From NCBI GenBank assembly GCA_027577595.1, contig JANBRJ010000097.1:1-60188 (forward strand): a DNA stretch of 60,188 bases, given 5' to 3'. The translations under genes were made by a program, and so were the position numbers. This document shows positions 19,248-29,362 of the stretch, one piece after another. Source of the DNA: Coemansia sp. RSA 487. Lineage: Eukaryota > Kickxellomycota > Kickxellomycetes > Kickxellales > Kickxellaceae. Below the pieces are notes generated by a model, which worked only from the letters and a program-made list of their open reading frames with translations, was not told where the DNA came from and made no database searches. Position 1 is the stretch's first letter. Each line of letters begins with the position of its first letter.

Positions 19248-20636
19248 CAGGCTGAAAACCTAAATTTGAGTTTTTGTGGAACTGCTAAAGTGGTGGTGGT
19301 ATAAAGTATAAAGCACAGAAGTGGATGGAAGCGATGGGATGCAGGAGTGAGAAGCTGGAAAATGGAGGATGGAATGTTTTGGTTTTCTCGTTTCGCAACA
19401 GTTGAGGACATCCAGCATTTAAAAGAAAACCGATGGAAAGTTCAAAAATCACAACACAGGCGCAGCCTGCTAAATGGAAACAAAAAAGACTTGTTTTTAT
19501 TTGGATGTTTCCATTAGAAACTTCTCCCCAAGTTCCATACAAAGCCTCGCCCCCAAATCTCTTTCAAAGCGAAATATAGTCATGCCAAGACTCACCAGCG
19601 TTTCTTTGTGCCGTACAGATGAGGAGAGGACAGCTTGGGTGGTGTTTTGTGGAAAGAAGACTTTAGGCTTTCTTTTTTATTTTACCAGAAAGCTGGCATT
19701 CTTGTTTTTCTGCTATCCTGATTCCCAGGCTGGCACAAGAGGCCAGTGCTGTGTCCTTTTCTCCATTGTAAAATGCACATCTCTATTCTCCACATGGCCA
19801 TGGCTTACATGGCTCCCTTCACAGTGCCATAAAACCAACCTCACTTTGGAGCCAGCAGTCAGATGAAACGTCTTGTATGCATGGTGGCTGTGCTGACGTT
19901 GGGCTGCATGCCAGGTCTACATGTTGTTTTGATCTGTCAATGATATGCAAAGGCAGCGTCATTCTCTGCTCAATATCGGCTTGAGTCTGCGTTTAAGCTC
20001 AGCGAATTAGCATCACAAAAGCACGAATGCCAAGAACGTTTTTGACAATCCTCAACTTCTAAACACAAACAGATGTCCGCAACAGTTGCGTAATCTAGAT
20101 CAGTAATCTGATCGTGTGATCTACTATGTAGCAATTGGCTGGTGCATCTGAGAAATCTTCAAGCTGGAAAACAACTCCTTGAGCACATACCCATTGAGGA
20201 AAGAAGAAGGCAGCATGACGTTTCCGTCCCTCCCTTTATACATAGACAACGAAATCCTAGTTCTTCAAGCAAGCATGCGATAAAGGGCGATTTGGAATTG
20301 GGAAACAAAGATAGAAAGGCCGGTCAAAGGAAACCACAGAAGCAGCGCGCTCCTTTCTTCAAGCGGCATATACGATAAAAGAGGAGGCTCGTGTTGAGCG
20401 GGAGAGGGGAGAAGACTGTGCCACCACCACCAGTAGCGTCTTTACTTTCAGGCATCATCACAGTTTTATTTTATTTCTTCAGAATAGCACTCACTCCTGA
20501 CGCAACTTTCTTTCGTCTTTTGTAAGGTCTGCCCTTGACATTTACTTTCAGCATTTCTTTTACTATTTTTAATTTCTTTCTTCTTCCTCCTTTTTTTGTA
20601 TATTTTTAGTCTTATTTTTGCCTGCGTGAAAAAAGA
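19248..20636. other. Divergent promoter region of the antiporter and USP genes
   Basis: A 1.4-kb spacer. A strongly pyrimidine-rich block at about 20557-20600 precedes the USP start, as is common in fungal promoters. No RNA gene, repeat or convincing extra coding frame was seen. Confidence 0.5.
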
Positions 20637-23600
20637 ATGTCAAAGGTTGGTGAAGGTCGCGCGTCAGACCTCATCAAGCGGTTTGAAAGACTGGCGCTTG
20701 ATTCAAATTCCAGTGGCCCACCAATTCGCATTCCCAAGCGCTCGTCGGCGCTGCCAGCAACAACAACGACAGTTGAGGGTGCGCAGTGGTCAAAGCTGCC
20801 GTCAGGCTCGCAGTCACCACATACGTCGACAGCTGCTGCTACAGCATATGCAAAAGACGACCAAGAGTCTGCTGCAGCAGCCCCGTCTCATATGCCAAAC
20901 ACAGCAAGCTCGACTACGTCATCTGTACAGGACCTTATGACTATCAGCTCGTATTCGTATGCACACGCAAGCCCGGCCAGTGCCAGCGCCCCAGGACAGC
21001 CTGAGCGGATGCAGTCTTTGTTGCCGGGAAGGGCGAGGGCAAACACCACAGAGTCTGTTGTCCGTTTAAGCCAAATCGAAGCTTTGAAACAGCGCAAGCC
21101 GTCCAATTCCTCCGGATCCCGGCAAAAGACCTTGGTCACTGCGTTGAACCAGCGAGCAAACATAGACCCAGCGATTCAGGCGTCGTCGCGGTCCTGGCTT
21201 AACTCTGCAGAGCGGCGCATCGACGAAGCAATGCTTGACCTCGATTCAGGCGATCTGGAAAATGCGTATCTGCGGTTTATGATTGCTTGCAACATCATCA
21301 GCGAAAAGATTCCAAAGCAAAAGGATTTCGACTCGGTACGAAAGGAGCCAAAGTACATCAAACTGCACAAAGACGTTGCCACCCGTATTTTAGACGAGCT
21401 AGAAAAGTTAGCAAGCGAGCTTAGAAAACAGCCATACATGGAGCCCAAGAGATCTGTGATGACACCCGAACAGGTTGACAAAATGGAAAGCAACTTTGCG
21501 CAGATGTACCCAGAGAACCCGCTCAGCTCTCCGCTAACAGCTGGTTTTTCTGCTACTGCTTCTGAAGCACAGCCATCAATGCTCCACCAAATGAAGCATT
21601 CGGGTGTAGAAAATGGCATTGCCACGTCATCTCCAGCAACCTCTACTTCTGACAGCAGGTGGTTGGCCGCGCGCCAGAGCAAGTTCGACGAGATTGATGC
21701 CCAGGCGCGGAGAATCGATGCTAATGTGCACTCGTCACGAGCACATAATCCCATGCTTCCTGGAGTGTCTATCGTAAATAGGGGCCAGCCAAGAAACCGA
21801 AATGCCATGGCCATCAGCCCGCCAACGGACGAAGCAGAAGGGTACGACTCCAGGGCCGGAAAGGCATCCATCGACTACTTTGATCCCAACGCAACCACAT
21901 GCACGCCGAAAGAACTTTGGGGTCTTCTTGAGCAATCGCGCACAGGCGTTAGTGGCCGCCCGATGGTGCTTATTCTGGATATACGCCCGCACCAGGACTT
22001 TGTTTGGGGTCGCATTGACCACAGACACATCGTCAACATCGATCCAATTGGACTGGACAAACAAAAATGCACAGCAAGGGATATCTCTGCGTCCCTTATG
22101 CTCGTCTCTGAGGAGCAGCAAATGTGGTTCCGCCAGCGCGACGAGTTTGACATCATTGTGTATGCCAGCCAGTCCGCGCGGTCGTTCAGCGATGCAGCCA
22201 GTACAGAGATTCCTGCTCTTGAAGCAGTTAACCGTGCCATATACCACTACGAGTTTGACAACCCGCTGAAGCGCTCGCCGTTGTTTTTGATCGGCGGATT
22301 TGACGCCTGGGCGCGAGCCATGGGAAGCAATAAATGCATTTGGTCCGACGATGCTAGAAAGTCTCTTGCACAGCTGTCGGGCGTGCGTGCGGCAAAGAGC
22401 CCAAAGATACAGCCCACACCACAACCAGACATTCCTTCATCCATGACTGGTGTGCCTAGTGGTGCACCCAATGCAGTGAGCAACGCTCTGGCGTCGTTGA
22501 ACGGGTCACAAAACCGCCCACACTATTCGTCGCCAGCAAGTGGTGGTCCGAGCGCTGGAGTCAATGTGCAGCCAGCGGCTGTGGGCTCAGTGTTTGACTT
22601 TTTCCAACAAAACAACGGCTACCATCCTCAGTGGCAGCAGCAAGGCGATGGCCGCCATGCACCAATGCACACCTCCTACACACAAGGTTATAATGCACGT
22701 ATGACACCCCGAATGTCCGTTCCCGAGCCTGGGACTGCGCAGCTTGGATCGTCGTCCGCTCAGCACTCTGTAGCAAAGGCGCCCGTCATCAATGTGGCGA
22801 CTCCTTTCGAAGCACCTGCCAGCACCGCTGGACATGCGAGCAGCGGTGTGTCAGTCGCGCATTCTGCTCATGCGGGTATGAATCCGCCAGCATTGCCGCC
22901 AAAGCCTGCCTCGTTGGTGTCCGAGGTCACTGCACAGGTCCAGAGACGCAAGACTATATTTGATAATCCAAACTATGGCTTTACTGGACCTGCACATGTG
23001 GCATCGGATGGCTATGTGCCCCATGAGTCGAGCGAACACCCAGATGTCGTTCCTGGACAGAATGAAGCAGCAGATGGACCCAGGAAGAGGAGAAAGCCTC
23101 CAAAGGTGCCGCTCCCAACAGTTCCTCAAACTGTGGAAAACCCGATCGAGTATGCTCCGCATCTACAACAACAACAACAACAACAGCAGCAGCAGCAGCA
23201 AATACAAGAGCAGGCGCACTTGCCTCGTATCTCTAAAACAGGTATGCCTCCTAATCCTCCACCTGCCCCTCCTCAAAATGCCTATATTCCACCGAAGCCA
23301 CCAGCTTATATCCTACAACAACAACAACAGCAGCAGCAGCAGTTTGCCCAGCAGCAGCAACAGCAGCAGCAGCAACATCACACCTCAAATGGACACGGAT
23401 TCTACAATCATCCAGTTGCTGCTGGATCAGATCCTTCGCTCAATGGCCGCATGCACGCTGGAAACAATCTGCGCAGCTCGATTCTTTATCAGACAGACAT
23501 TCTTCCACCGGACGAGCCAATACCAGCAACACCAATGGGTAGCAACAACATGCCTAGCACACCAGCAAGCGCCAACTTTTCAGACAGTACGTCTGCACAG

Positions 23601-24749
23601 CTGAGGCGGCGTTCGCAGCTGTCCGACACTGCAGCCTACGGAGCAACGGGGCTAAAGAATTTTGGCAACACATGCTTCATGAACTGCGTGATCCAGTGTC
23701 TTGTTGGCACGGCACCATTTGCGCGGTATTTCATGCAAGGCGGCTGGAAGAAGGATATGGTGCGTGATAACAGCAGAAAAACAGAGGTCACAGTGGAGTT
23801 TGCACGCTTAGTGGACAACATGTGGCGTGGGCAGTACGGGTCCATTTCGCCGATCGGGTTCAGATCATCGGTAGGCAAATGCTCGGAGGTGTTCAAGGGC
23901 AACGATCAGGAGGATGCGCACGAGTTTGCAACGTTCCTTTTGGACACACTGCACGAGTCGCTTAACCGTGTGCATCCACGGCCAAAGCCTGAAAGAGAGT
24001 TTACGCCTGAAGAAGAGATGCAGTTTGAAACCCTTCCCGACGTGCAGCAGGCGGATATCCAGTGGGGCAGGTATATCAGGCGCAATTGGTCGATCACAAC
24101 GAGCATCTTCCAGGGCCAGTCGCAGTCGCGCCTCACCTGCCTTACATGCAACCACACGTCAACCACCTACTACACGTTTACCGAGCTCTCAGTGCCAATC
24201 CCTTCTGCGGACGCTGCCAAGGGGCCAGGCAGTAAGACACTTGTGCGCAAATCTTCGAAAAACAATATACGGAACACCGGTCCAGTCAACATCTACCAGT
24301 GTCTGGACGCGTACTCGGAAACCGAGATCCTTGAAGGTGATAATAAGTGGATGTGTCCCAGGTGTAAGACAAAGCGACGTGCATCCAAGCGACTTTTGAT
24401 CTCGCGGCTGCCGCTTGTGCTTATCGTGCACTTGAAGCGGTTCTCGACCATTGGGCACTTCCGAGAAAAATTGGAGACCAATGTTCTTGTTCCTACACGC
24501 AACCTGTACATGGACAAGTATGCGATCCAACAGCAGCGGCAGCAGGCAAGCAGCTCTACTTGCTACAACCTGTATGGTGTGGCAAACCATTTTGGCACAT
24601 TGTCTGGCGGCCACTACACTGCCAGCGTGTTCAATGGTCTGCGTGGCCAGTGGAACTACTTTGACGATACTAGGGTTTCGATCATCCCAGAGAACAATGT
24701 AGCTACACCTGCTGCATACCTGCTGTTCTTTGTTCAAGCCCAGCAATGA
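20637..24749 (+). CDS. USP8/Doa4-type ubiquitin carboxyl-terminal hydrolase
   Basis: A 1370-residue deubiquitinating protease. Domains in order: a USP8-type helical dimerisation domain (about residues 165-275), a rhodanese-like domain (about 420-570), a long disordered part with poly-Gln and proline-rich stretches (about 575-1000), and the USP catalytic domain (about 1005-1368). The Cys box NFGNTCFMNC puts the catalytic Cys at 1013, the His box GGHYTA gives His 1326, and two CxxC pairs (CLTC, CPRC) form the fingers zinc site. The rhodanese active-site loop reads VYASQSAR, with no Cys, so that domain should be catalytically dead. This architecture is that of USP8 and yeast Doa4/Ubp5, which remove ubiquitin from cargo at endosomes. 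It is a single exon, convergent with the IDO-like gene. Confidence 0.95.
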   Translation: MSKVGEGRASDLIKRFERLALDSNSSGPPIRIPKRSSALPATTTTVEGAQWSKLPSGSQSPHTSTAAATAYAKDDQESAAAAPSHMPNTASSTTSSVQDLMTISSYSYAHASPASASAPGQPERMQSLLPGRARANTTESVVRLSQIEALKQRKPSNSSGSRQKTLVTALNQRANIDPAIQASSRSWLNSAERRIDEAMLDLDSGDLENAYLRFMIACNIISEKIPKQKDFDSVRKEPKYIKLHKDVATRILDELEKLASELRKQPYMEPKRSVMTPEQVDKMESNFAQMYPENPLSSPLTAGFSATASEAQPSMLHQMKHSGVENGIATSSPATSTSDSRWLAARQSKFDEIDAQARRIDANVHSSRAHNPMLPGVSIVNRGQPRNRNAMAISPPTDEAEGYDSRAGKASIDYFDPNATTCTPKELWGLLEQSRTGVSGRPMVLILDIRPHQDFVWGRIDHRHIVNIDPIGLDKQKCTARDISASLMLVSEEQQMWFRQRDEFDIIVYASQSARSFSDAASTEIPALEAVNRAIYHYEFDNPLKRSPLFLIGGFDAWARAMGSNKCIWSDDARKSLAQLSGVRAAKSPKIQPTPQPDIPSSMTGVPSGAPNAVSNALASLNGSQNRPHYSSPASGGPSAGVNVQPAAVGSVFDFFQQNNGYHPQWQQQGDGRHAPMHTSYTQGYNARMTPRMSVPEPGTAQLGSSSAQHSVAKAPVINVATPFEAPASTAGHASSGVSVAHSAHAGMNPPALPPKPASLVSEVTAQVQRRKTIFDNPNYGFTGPAHVASDGYVPHESSEHPDVVPGQNEAADGPRKRRKPPKVPLPTVPQTVENPIEYAPHLQQQQQQQQQQQQIQEQAHLPRISKTGMPPNPPPAPPQNAYIPPKPPAYILQQQQQQQQQFAQQQQQQQQQHHTSNGHGFYNHPVAAGSDPSLNGRMHAGNNLRSSILYQTDILPPDEPIPATPMGSNNMPSTPASANFSDSTSAQLRRRSQLSDTAAYGATGLKNFGNTCFMNCVIQCLVGTAPFARYFMQGGWKKDMVRDNSRKTEVTVEFARLVDNMWRGQYGSISPIGFRSSVGKCSEVFKGNDQEDAHEFATFLLDTLHESLNRVHPRPKPEREFTPEEEMQFETLPDVQQADIQWGRYIRRNWSITTSIFQGQSQSRLTCLTCNHTSTTYYTFTELSVPIPSADAAKGPGSKTLVRKSSKNNIRNTGPVNIYQCLDAYSETEILEGDNKWMCPRCKTKRRASKRLLISRLPLVLIVHLKRFSTIGHFREKLETNVLVPTRNLYMDKYAIQQQRQQASSSTCYNLYGVANHFGTLSGGHYTASVFNGLRGQWNYFDDTRVSIIPENNVATPAAYLLFFVQAQQ
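23165..23375. repeat. Two CAA/CAG poly-Gln tracts within the USP gene
   Basis: Runs of CAA and CAG codons at about 23165-23203 and 23315-23376 encode glutamine stretches in the disordered linker. Mixed codons suggest selection for, or tolerance of, the Gln run rather than fresh slippage of a pure repeat. Confidence 0.8.
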
Positions 24750-24912
24750 TACTCTACTGTGTACAAATGTTTTTTATCGTCTATTCATGTTTATTTCTCT
24801 TTTGATTTTTGCATTCCTATACTACCACTGAGCATACAATTGATCTAATCAACTACAGTTACTTTCTATTGGTGAAAAGTGTTTGAAATAAATATTGAAG
24901 AAATGTATTTTA

Positions 24913-26457
24913 CTAGTAGGCGATCATACTTGTGGCCAGCTGGCTGGGCTCAGCATCTTCCAAGACACGGCTGAGAGAGCGGCGCACTATCTCTGCTCTG
25001 TGAGCAACGTTGTCTGTGGTAGCGCGCTGCGTGGGTGTCAGCATCTCGAGATCTGTGTTTGATCTTGTGCGCAAGATGAGCTCTGCGATGTCTCTTATGT
25101 GACGGGTTTGGACGTTCAAGTAGGATCTGAACTCGGACGACGAGCGCATGGTTTGCAAGTGAATTGAATCGCGAAGGTTGGCCCACTGGCGGTACCTGTA
25201 GGCCAGGACCTGGTCGAGGACCGCAATGTAGTGTGCGGATGAGACCGGCGACTGCAGTGCATACGACTGGATGCTTTGGTTGCGCGCGTGCTCGACGATG
25301 TGGGCAAAGAAGGCGCGGTAGTTCTCGGGCCGCAGCTTATCGATCCCGTCAGAGCAAGGGAGCGTGCCTTGAGGGCTAAGGTTGGAAAGCTGGAACAAGT
25401 GCGTGTTAAGCGAGGCTATCGGATTGCTACTCTGCGCAACACCAAAGAACTGGTGTTCGGGGGCACCAGCCAAGGGTAGCCCCGCCTGAGTACCTGTAGT
25501 TCCTTCGTAGATGACACCTGTGCTGAACATTGGCTGGCTCTTACATCCACTCAAGTAAGTACGGAACGATGCATATTCACCGGTGTTCTTCAGCGTGCGT
25601 GATAGAATCCCATTGACGTTGTCCATGGCCTTTGTGTACGTTTGCAACGCTTGGTCGAAAACATCACGGCTGTCGGATTTGGCGCTACCGAGCAGCTCCA
25701 ATGACGCTTCGATCATGGGACCTGTGTGCTGCGCGGCTGCAACATGGCCCACAATGTAGCTGTTCTCTGCATCGCAGCCCGAGAACCTGCGGATCGGCTC
25801 GATATTGTCAATGCTTGCGGGTGCCGAAACGTCCTTGCGCTTGTAGTTGTAGAAGGTGAACGACATCGAGTGCTCCAGGAACGGCTGGGCATTGAGTCTG
25901 GCGGCTACTGTTTGCAAGGGTTTGGCGATGTTGGCCGGAAGTATGCGGCGCGCGAGCCCGTAATTGCGCGCCAGGCGGAACTGGATGTCGCAGGGCTCCA
26001 GGAGATATGCGGAGGCCAGGAACGTGTAGTCACGGTACAGGGCTCCCAGGATGCGGTTGTCGAAAACGAAATCGACGTCGTACATCGGCAGCTCACGCTC
26101 GACACGTTCGCCGAAGCGCCCGCTGTGAAGGAGCCCGTAGGTGCCGTCGCCCTTGTAGATGGGCATTTCATCCAGAATCTCCTCCAGCTTTTCAAAGTAG
26201 CTTGGGAGTACCGCTAGAGGGTCATGGCGTGGAAGAAACCCGCATTTGGGCGTCACGCTAAACTCGCTTCCCGTGTTGACATTTGTCCAGTTGTCGGCAG
26301 ACTTGGATATCTGTGCAAATGGGGCAGCGTTGGAGCTCGATACTACGGCTGCCTGGTACTTGGCAGCGCATGCTGAAAAGTGCCTGGCGTTTTGTCCCAG
26401 AAGGCGGGTCTTGTTCAGCACACTAGCTGCTCTGGCACGAGGAATCATAGCTGCCAT
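24913..26457 (-). CDS. Indoleamine 2,3-dioxygenase-like protein with a mitochondrial-type N-terminus
   Basis: A 514-residue protein. The order of conserved features follows the indoleamine 2,3-dioxygenase (IDO) family of haem enzymes that open the tryptophan ring: GFLPRHDPLAVLP near the start, RRFSGCDAENSYIVG, FRTYLSG then GVIYEG, a QSSNPIASLNT segment matching the QSS element, RAFFAHIVEH, and WANLRDSIHLQTM, where His 433 aligns with the haem-ligand histidine. The first 35 residues are rich in Arg, Ala and Ser with no acidic residue and end in RHFSACAAKY, resembling a mitochondrial presequence. IDO enzymes are normally cytosolic. Similarity to classic IDO is low outside these motifs, and about 70 residues follow the haem region, so a divergent IDO-like role is possible. 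Convergent with the USP gene. Confidence 0.75.
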   Translation of the reverse strand: MAAMIPRARAASVLNKTRLLGQNARHFSACAAKYQAAVVSSSNAAPFAQISKSADNWTNVNTGSEFSVTPKCGFLPRHDPLAVLPSYFEKLEEILDEMPIYKGDGTYGLLHSGRFGERVERELPMYDVDFVFDNRILGALYRDYTFLASAYLLEPCDIQFRLARNYGLARRILPANIAKPLQTVAARLNAQPFLEHSMSFTFYNYKRKDVSAPASIDNIEPIRRFSGCDAENSYIVGHVAAAQHTGPMIEASLELLGSAKSDSRDVFDQALQTYTKAMDNVNGILSRTLKNTGEYASFRTYLSGCKSQPMFSTGVIYEGTTGTQAGLPLAGAPEHQFFGVAQSSNPIASLNTHLFQLSNLSPQGTLPCSDGIDKLRPENYRAFFAHIVEHARNQSIQSYALQSPVSSAHYIAVLDQVLAYRYRQWANLRDSIHLQTMRSSSEFRSYLNVQTRHIRDIAELILRTRSNTDLEMLTPTQRATTDNVAHRAEIVRRSLSRVLEDAEPSQLATSMIAY

Positions 26458-27124
26458 TGTTGTGCTTGTATATAAATAAGGTAAAGTACAGGTTTACAGT
26501 TGAAAAGTGTATGTGTTGAAAAAGAAAAAAGTATCTTTAGTGTGGATGTATTAGTTTGGAGTGTTTTCAGGCAAGACCAAGCGTTTCATCCTTCGTTATC
26601 TGACTATTTATATGCTAGAAATGTACATAATCCAAGAATTTGCATTATTTTATTTTCTGACAAAAAGCTGTATAATTTCTCCGCTCCCGCATAATCGCAG
26701 AGCAAAGTCTATCGCCGTTAGGAGAAATATTCGAGAGAAAATCCTCCGCAACGGGCAGAATAGAAAATAGGAGAAAAGTATGCGCACGCGTACGTGAAAA
26801 CGAAAAATAAATACCCCTTGAGGAACAACACCAGTCACAAAATATATGTGCATCAAATGGAATATCACTCCATATATAGCAAGCATTCCACAAATGAACG
26901 AAAACGTCAGCGTTAAACGGAGATTATCACTTGTAATTTCACCACGTCAGAAAAAATACCTGTGACGGACAGACGGATATGATATTAGATGAAAATATTC
27001 TCCGCGCTATCGTTTTTCGGTCACATGCGCTGTCTCCTAGAGCTTTAAATGCTACCTTCGTTATTAGCGCGGTCACATGATTTGCTCCAAGATCCAAACC
27101 AAGATCCCGCCACCAACACGAAAC

Positions 27125-27418
27125 CAGGTAACTCACTCCCCTCAAATAATCTAGATTAGGAATGATAATCTCATCAGGACTTGACGTGTTGCAAAGTGAA
27201 AAGGGTTGGTCAATTTTGGTGTGTTTTTGTCTGCTCTCTCTGAGGAAGGTAATCTGTTCTTGGAATAGAGAAGCCTTCTTTAAACGCAGAACATAATGCT
27301 TGTGTTGGTAGGTGGGCCATCTCTCGCCCCTACTAGTGACACTAATGCTACACACTATGCGGCGGGCTGGAAAAAAGGGGAATTAAAGAGGTTGGACCAG
27401 TTTGTCATCACATCATGC
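27125..27418 (+). repeat. Diverged direct repeat, copy A
   Basis: About 290 bp with clear similarity to 29093-29340. Best-kept blocks are CAGGTAACTCACTCCCC at the left, GTAATCTGTTCTTGGAATAG in the middle, ATGCTACACACTATGCGG then CGGGCTGGAAAA, and TTGGACCAGTTTGTCAT at the right. Copy A carries some 35 extra bases in the middle. Nature unknown: it could be a duplicated regulatory segment, a non-coding RNA gene, or an old small element. Terminal inverted repeats or target duplications were not seen. Confidence 0.75.
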
Positions 27419-27763
27419 TCTCTGCTGGTCTAAATTTCAAGCTTACAACCTGGGAAGCTTCCTTGAACTGGGCAATCATCTGCAAGTATCGCCCCCACAC
27501 CAATCATATCGTACATATTTTCGTGATACTTTCCACATTTGACGCTGATTTTCTAAAGGGGATTTTCAATCGTCAGGCAAAATGTTTTGTGCTGGTCTAA
27601 AAAGTTTGCTTTTGAAACTTTTTGGCATAAAGTAACACAACAAGCATTTATGTCAGAGCTTTTAATTCCTCTCAGATCATTCATTTTTGTCTCATTTGAC
27701 ATGTTTTGCTTTTCTCTGTGTTTATTTTGATACAGTTTACCATTTCATTTAAAGCTATCTGTC

Positions 27764-27779
27764 TATATATATATATATA
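27764..27779 (+). promoter_or_regulatory. (TA)n tract, candidate TATA element
   Basis: An alternating TA run about 16-30 bp before the ATG at 27795 and followed by AAAACAAG. It is close to the start codon, so either the leader is very short or the tract is a simple repeat rather than a TATA box. Confidence 0.4.
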
Positions 27780-27794
27780 AAACAAGCAGCGACA

Positions 27795-28691
27795 ATGTTT
27801 GCGTTTACCACGTATAGGATCATATTTATCTCAGTTGCGGCGCTGATAGTTCTTCTGACTCTTGTGGCTAACTATTATATTTTGGATGTATCCAGCGCAA
27901 TCCCGACTGGGCAACTGCAGCAGCCACAACCAGAGCAGTCACAACCAGGACAGCCACAATCAGAGCAGCCACAGCCAGAGCAGCCATCAGAGAACTCGCA
28001 ACAGATGCTAGAAGAGCAACAGCGCCAGAAGTTTATAGACGAATATAAGGGAAAACCACATTTACCTGCGGCGGATGAGCTGTATTCGCTGAAGCCGGTT
28101 CGTGAGGCATCTGAAGACATCACATCAACGGTGTTCATGTTCCGCGGCGACTTCAGCAGTCCACTTTACGATCTTTTCTCCTTACACAAGCGGGCTACTC
28201 GCTATTGCGATAAAGATACTAATGCTGATGGCTGCGATGTCAAGCTGCCGAGGAACTACAAATGGAGCAATCTTTCCGATAAACTCTTGGATGCGCTGGA
28301 GCACATGTGCAAGGCACCAGAGAAAACCGATTTTTATGTAAAAATAGATGATGACTTGATTATGTCGGAATCCAAGCTCGACGAGGTTATGAAAGTGATG
28401 GCCACAACAGATTGCCAAATTGCTGGTGGCATTGCGCGAGACTACGGGTTTTACTGGGCGGTCGGAAAGATATACATTTTCAAACGGGCCATACTGGAGA
28501 AAATATGCTCACAGGTTCCGATTACAAATATGTATTTCATAGGCGAGGACATGACATTTGGTAGTCTTTTAAACACTACTGACAGGAGCATGTTTTGTAA
28601 CCTGGGCCGGCCTCAAAATCACTGGCACAAAGACTACGAGGACCATAGAGTTACAATCAAATACCTTACTCAGCATAATGAGAGAAGATGA
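27795..28691 (+). CDS. Type II membrane glycosyltransferase-like protein (GT31-like fold suspected)
   Basis: A 298-residue protein. Residues 8-30 form one membrane anchor after a short cytosolic end, followed by a Pro/Gln/Glu-rich stem with short PEQPQ-type repeats (about 41-68), then a globular part of about 200 residues. The globular part has FYVKIDDDLIM (Asp 185-187), the D-x-D metal and sugar-nucleotide motif with flanks like galactosyltransferase family 31, and a later FIGEDMTFG in the place of the conserved E-D-V/M motif. This suggests a Golgi glycosyltransferase; donor and acceptor are unknown. It is shorter than typical GT31 enzymes. The gene sits exactly between the two copies of a diverged direct repeat. 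Confidence 0.65.
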   Translation: MFAFTTYRIIFISVAALIVLLTLVANYYILDVSSAIPTGQLQQPQPEQSQPGQPQSEQPQPEQPSENSQQMLEEQQRQKFIDEYKGKPHLPAADELYSLKPVREASEDITSTVFMFRGDFSSPLYDLFSLHKRATRYCDKDTNADGCDVKLPRNYKWSNLSDKLLDALEHMCKAPEKTDFYVKIDDDLIMSESKLDEVMKVMATTDCQIAGGIARDYGFYWAVGKIYIFKRAILEKICSQVPITNMYFIGEDMTFGSLLNTTDRSMFCNLGRPQNHWHKDYEDHRVTIKYLTQHNERR

Positions 28692-29362
28692 TATGTATGG
28701 TTTTGTTGCCTGTTGGTGGTTGGTTTTCCTCTTTTAAAATATCCAATAGTTAAATTTGACGACGGTTTAGTAATGATAAACCGAAGGGAATATATACACA
28801 TTGTTACCAAAAAATAATTTCAGAGATTGTATACATGAAATTGCTCCGATTTATTGGTGCATGTTACATAATTGACGTTTTTGTTAACGCATCTGTGTTG
28901 CTATAGCCAAAAATCAGGGCATTATCAACCTCAGCTGCTATTTCTCTTATTTACCTAAAAAAAATACTTTTCGCTGGCTGATTGGAATTGCTATTTCGTA
29001 GCCGCAAAAACAGTCTGTTCCTAAAAAAGAAAGTGCTGGATAATAGCAGCCAAACTCGTGGATGCAACTTGACATTGTTTTTGACACAACATCAGGTAAC
29101 CCACCCCCTTGAAATAATGCCGCTTATGAACGTTAATCATGTCAGGATTTAACATAGTTTACACATTTATTCAAGTCAGATTATTTAGAGGTAGTAGCAT
29201 CTTCCCGAAGAGAAGTAATCTGTTCTTGGAATAGAGATACCTTCCTTACCCCTGCTGGTAGCACCAATGCTACGCACTATGCGGTGGGCTGGAAAAGAGA
29301 GGTGTTGGGGGGCTTGGACCAGTTAGCCATTGTGCAAGCAAGCTAATGCGCTGTACTGGCAA
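28692..29362. other. Intergenic region with repeat copy B
   Basis: About 670 bp between the glycosyltransferase-like gene (+) and the release-factor-like gene (-), both ending here. It contains copy B of the direct repeat (29093-29340). No coding frame of note. Confidence 0.5.
29093..29340 (+). repeat. Diverged direct repeat, copy B
   Basis: About 250 bp, same orientation as copy A (27125-27418) and about 1.97 kb from it. Blocks CAGGTAACCCACCCCC, GTAATCTGTTCTTGGAATAG, ATGCTACGCACTATGCGG and TTGGACCAGTTAGCCAT match copy A with few changes, while the stretch after the first block has largely diverged. The different rate along the element points to constrained blocks or to partial gene conversion. 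Confidence 0.75.

Larger units (their letters stand above)
26458..27794. other. Intergenic region with repeat copy A
   Basis: A 1.3-kb spacer between the IDO-like gene (-) and the glycosyltransferase-like gene (+). It holds copy A of a diverged direct repeat (27125-27418). On the minus strand a frame is open for 138 codons (26939-27355) across that repeat, but it has no recognisable domain. A (TA)n tract at 27764-27779 may act as the TATA element of the downstream gene. Confidence 0.5.

Noticed and set aside
27150-27330. Similarity of the repeat middle block to U2 snRNA (ATCTGTTCTT)
   Set aside because: Only ten bases match and the branch-recognition and Sm-site context of U2 is absent.
26939-27355. 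A 138-codon minus-strand frame across repeat copy A
   Set aside because: The matching frame in copy B is broken by length changes and the conserved blocks are not codon-like in their pattern of change, so a coding origin is not supported.
27125-29340. Reading the flanking repeats as long terminal repeats of an element
   Set aside because: The DNA between holds a single glycosyltransferase-like gene and no polymerase, integrase or capsid-like frame; no target duplication was seen.
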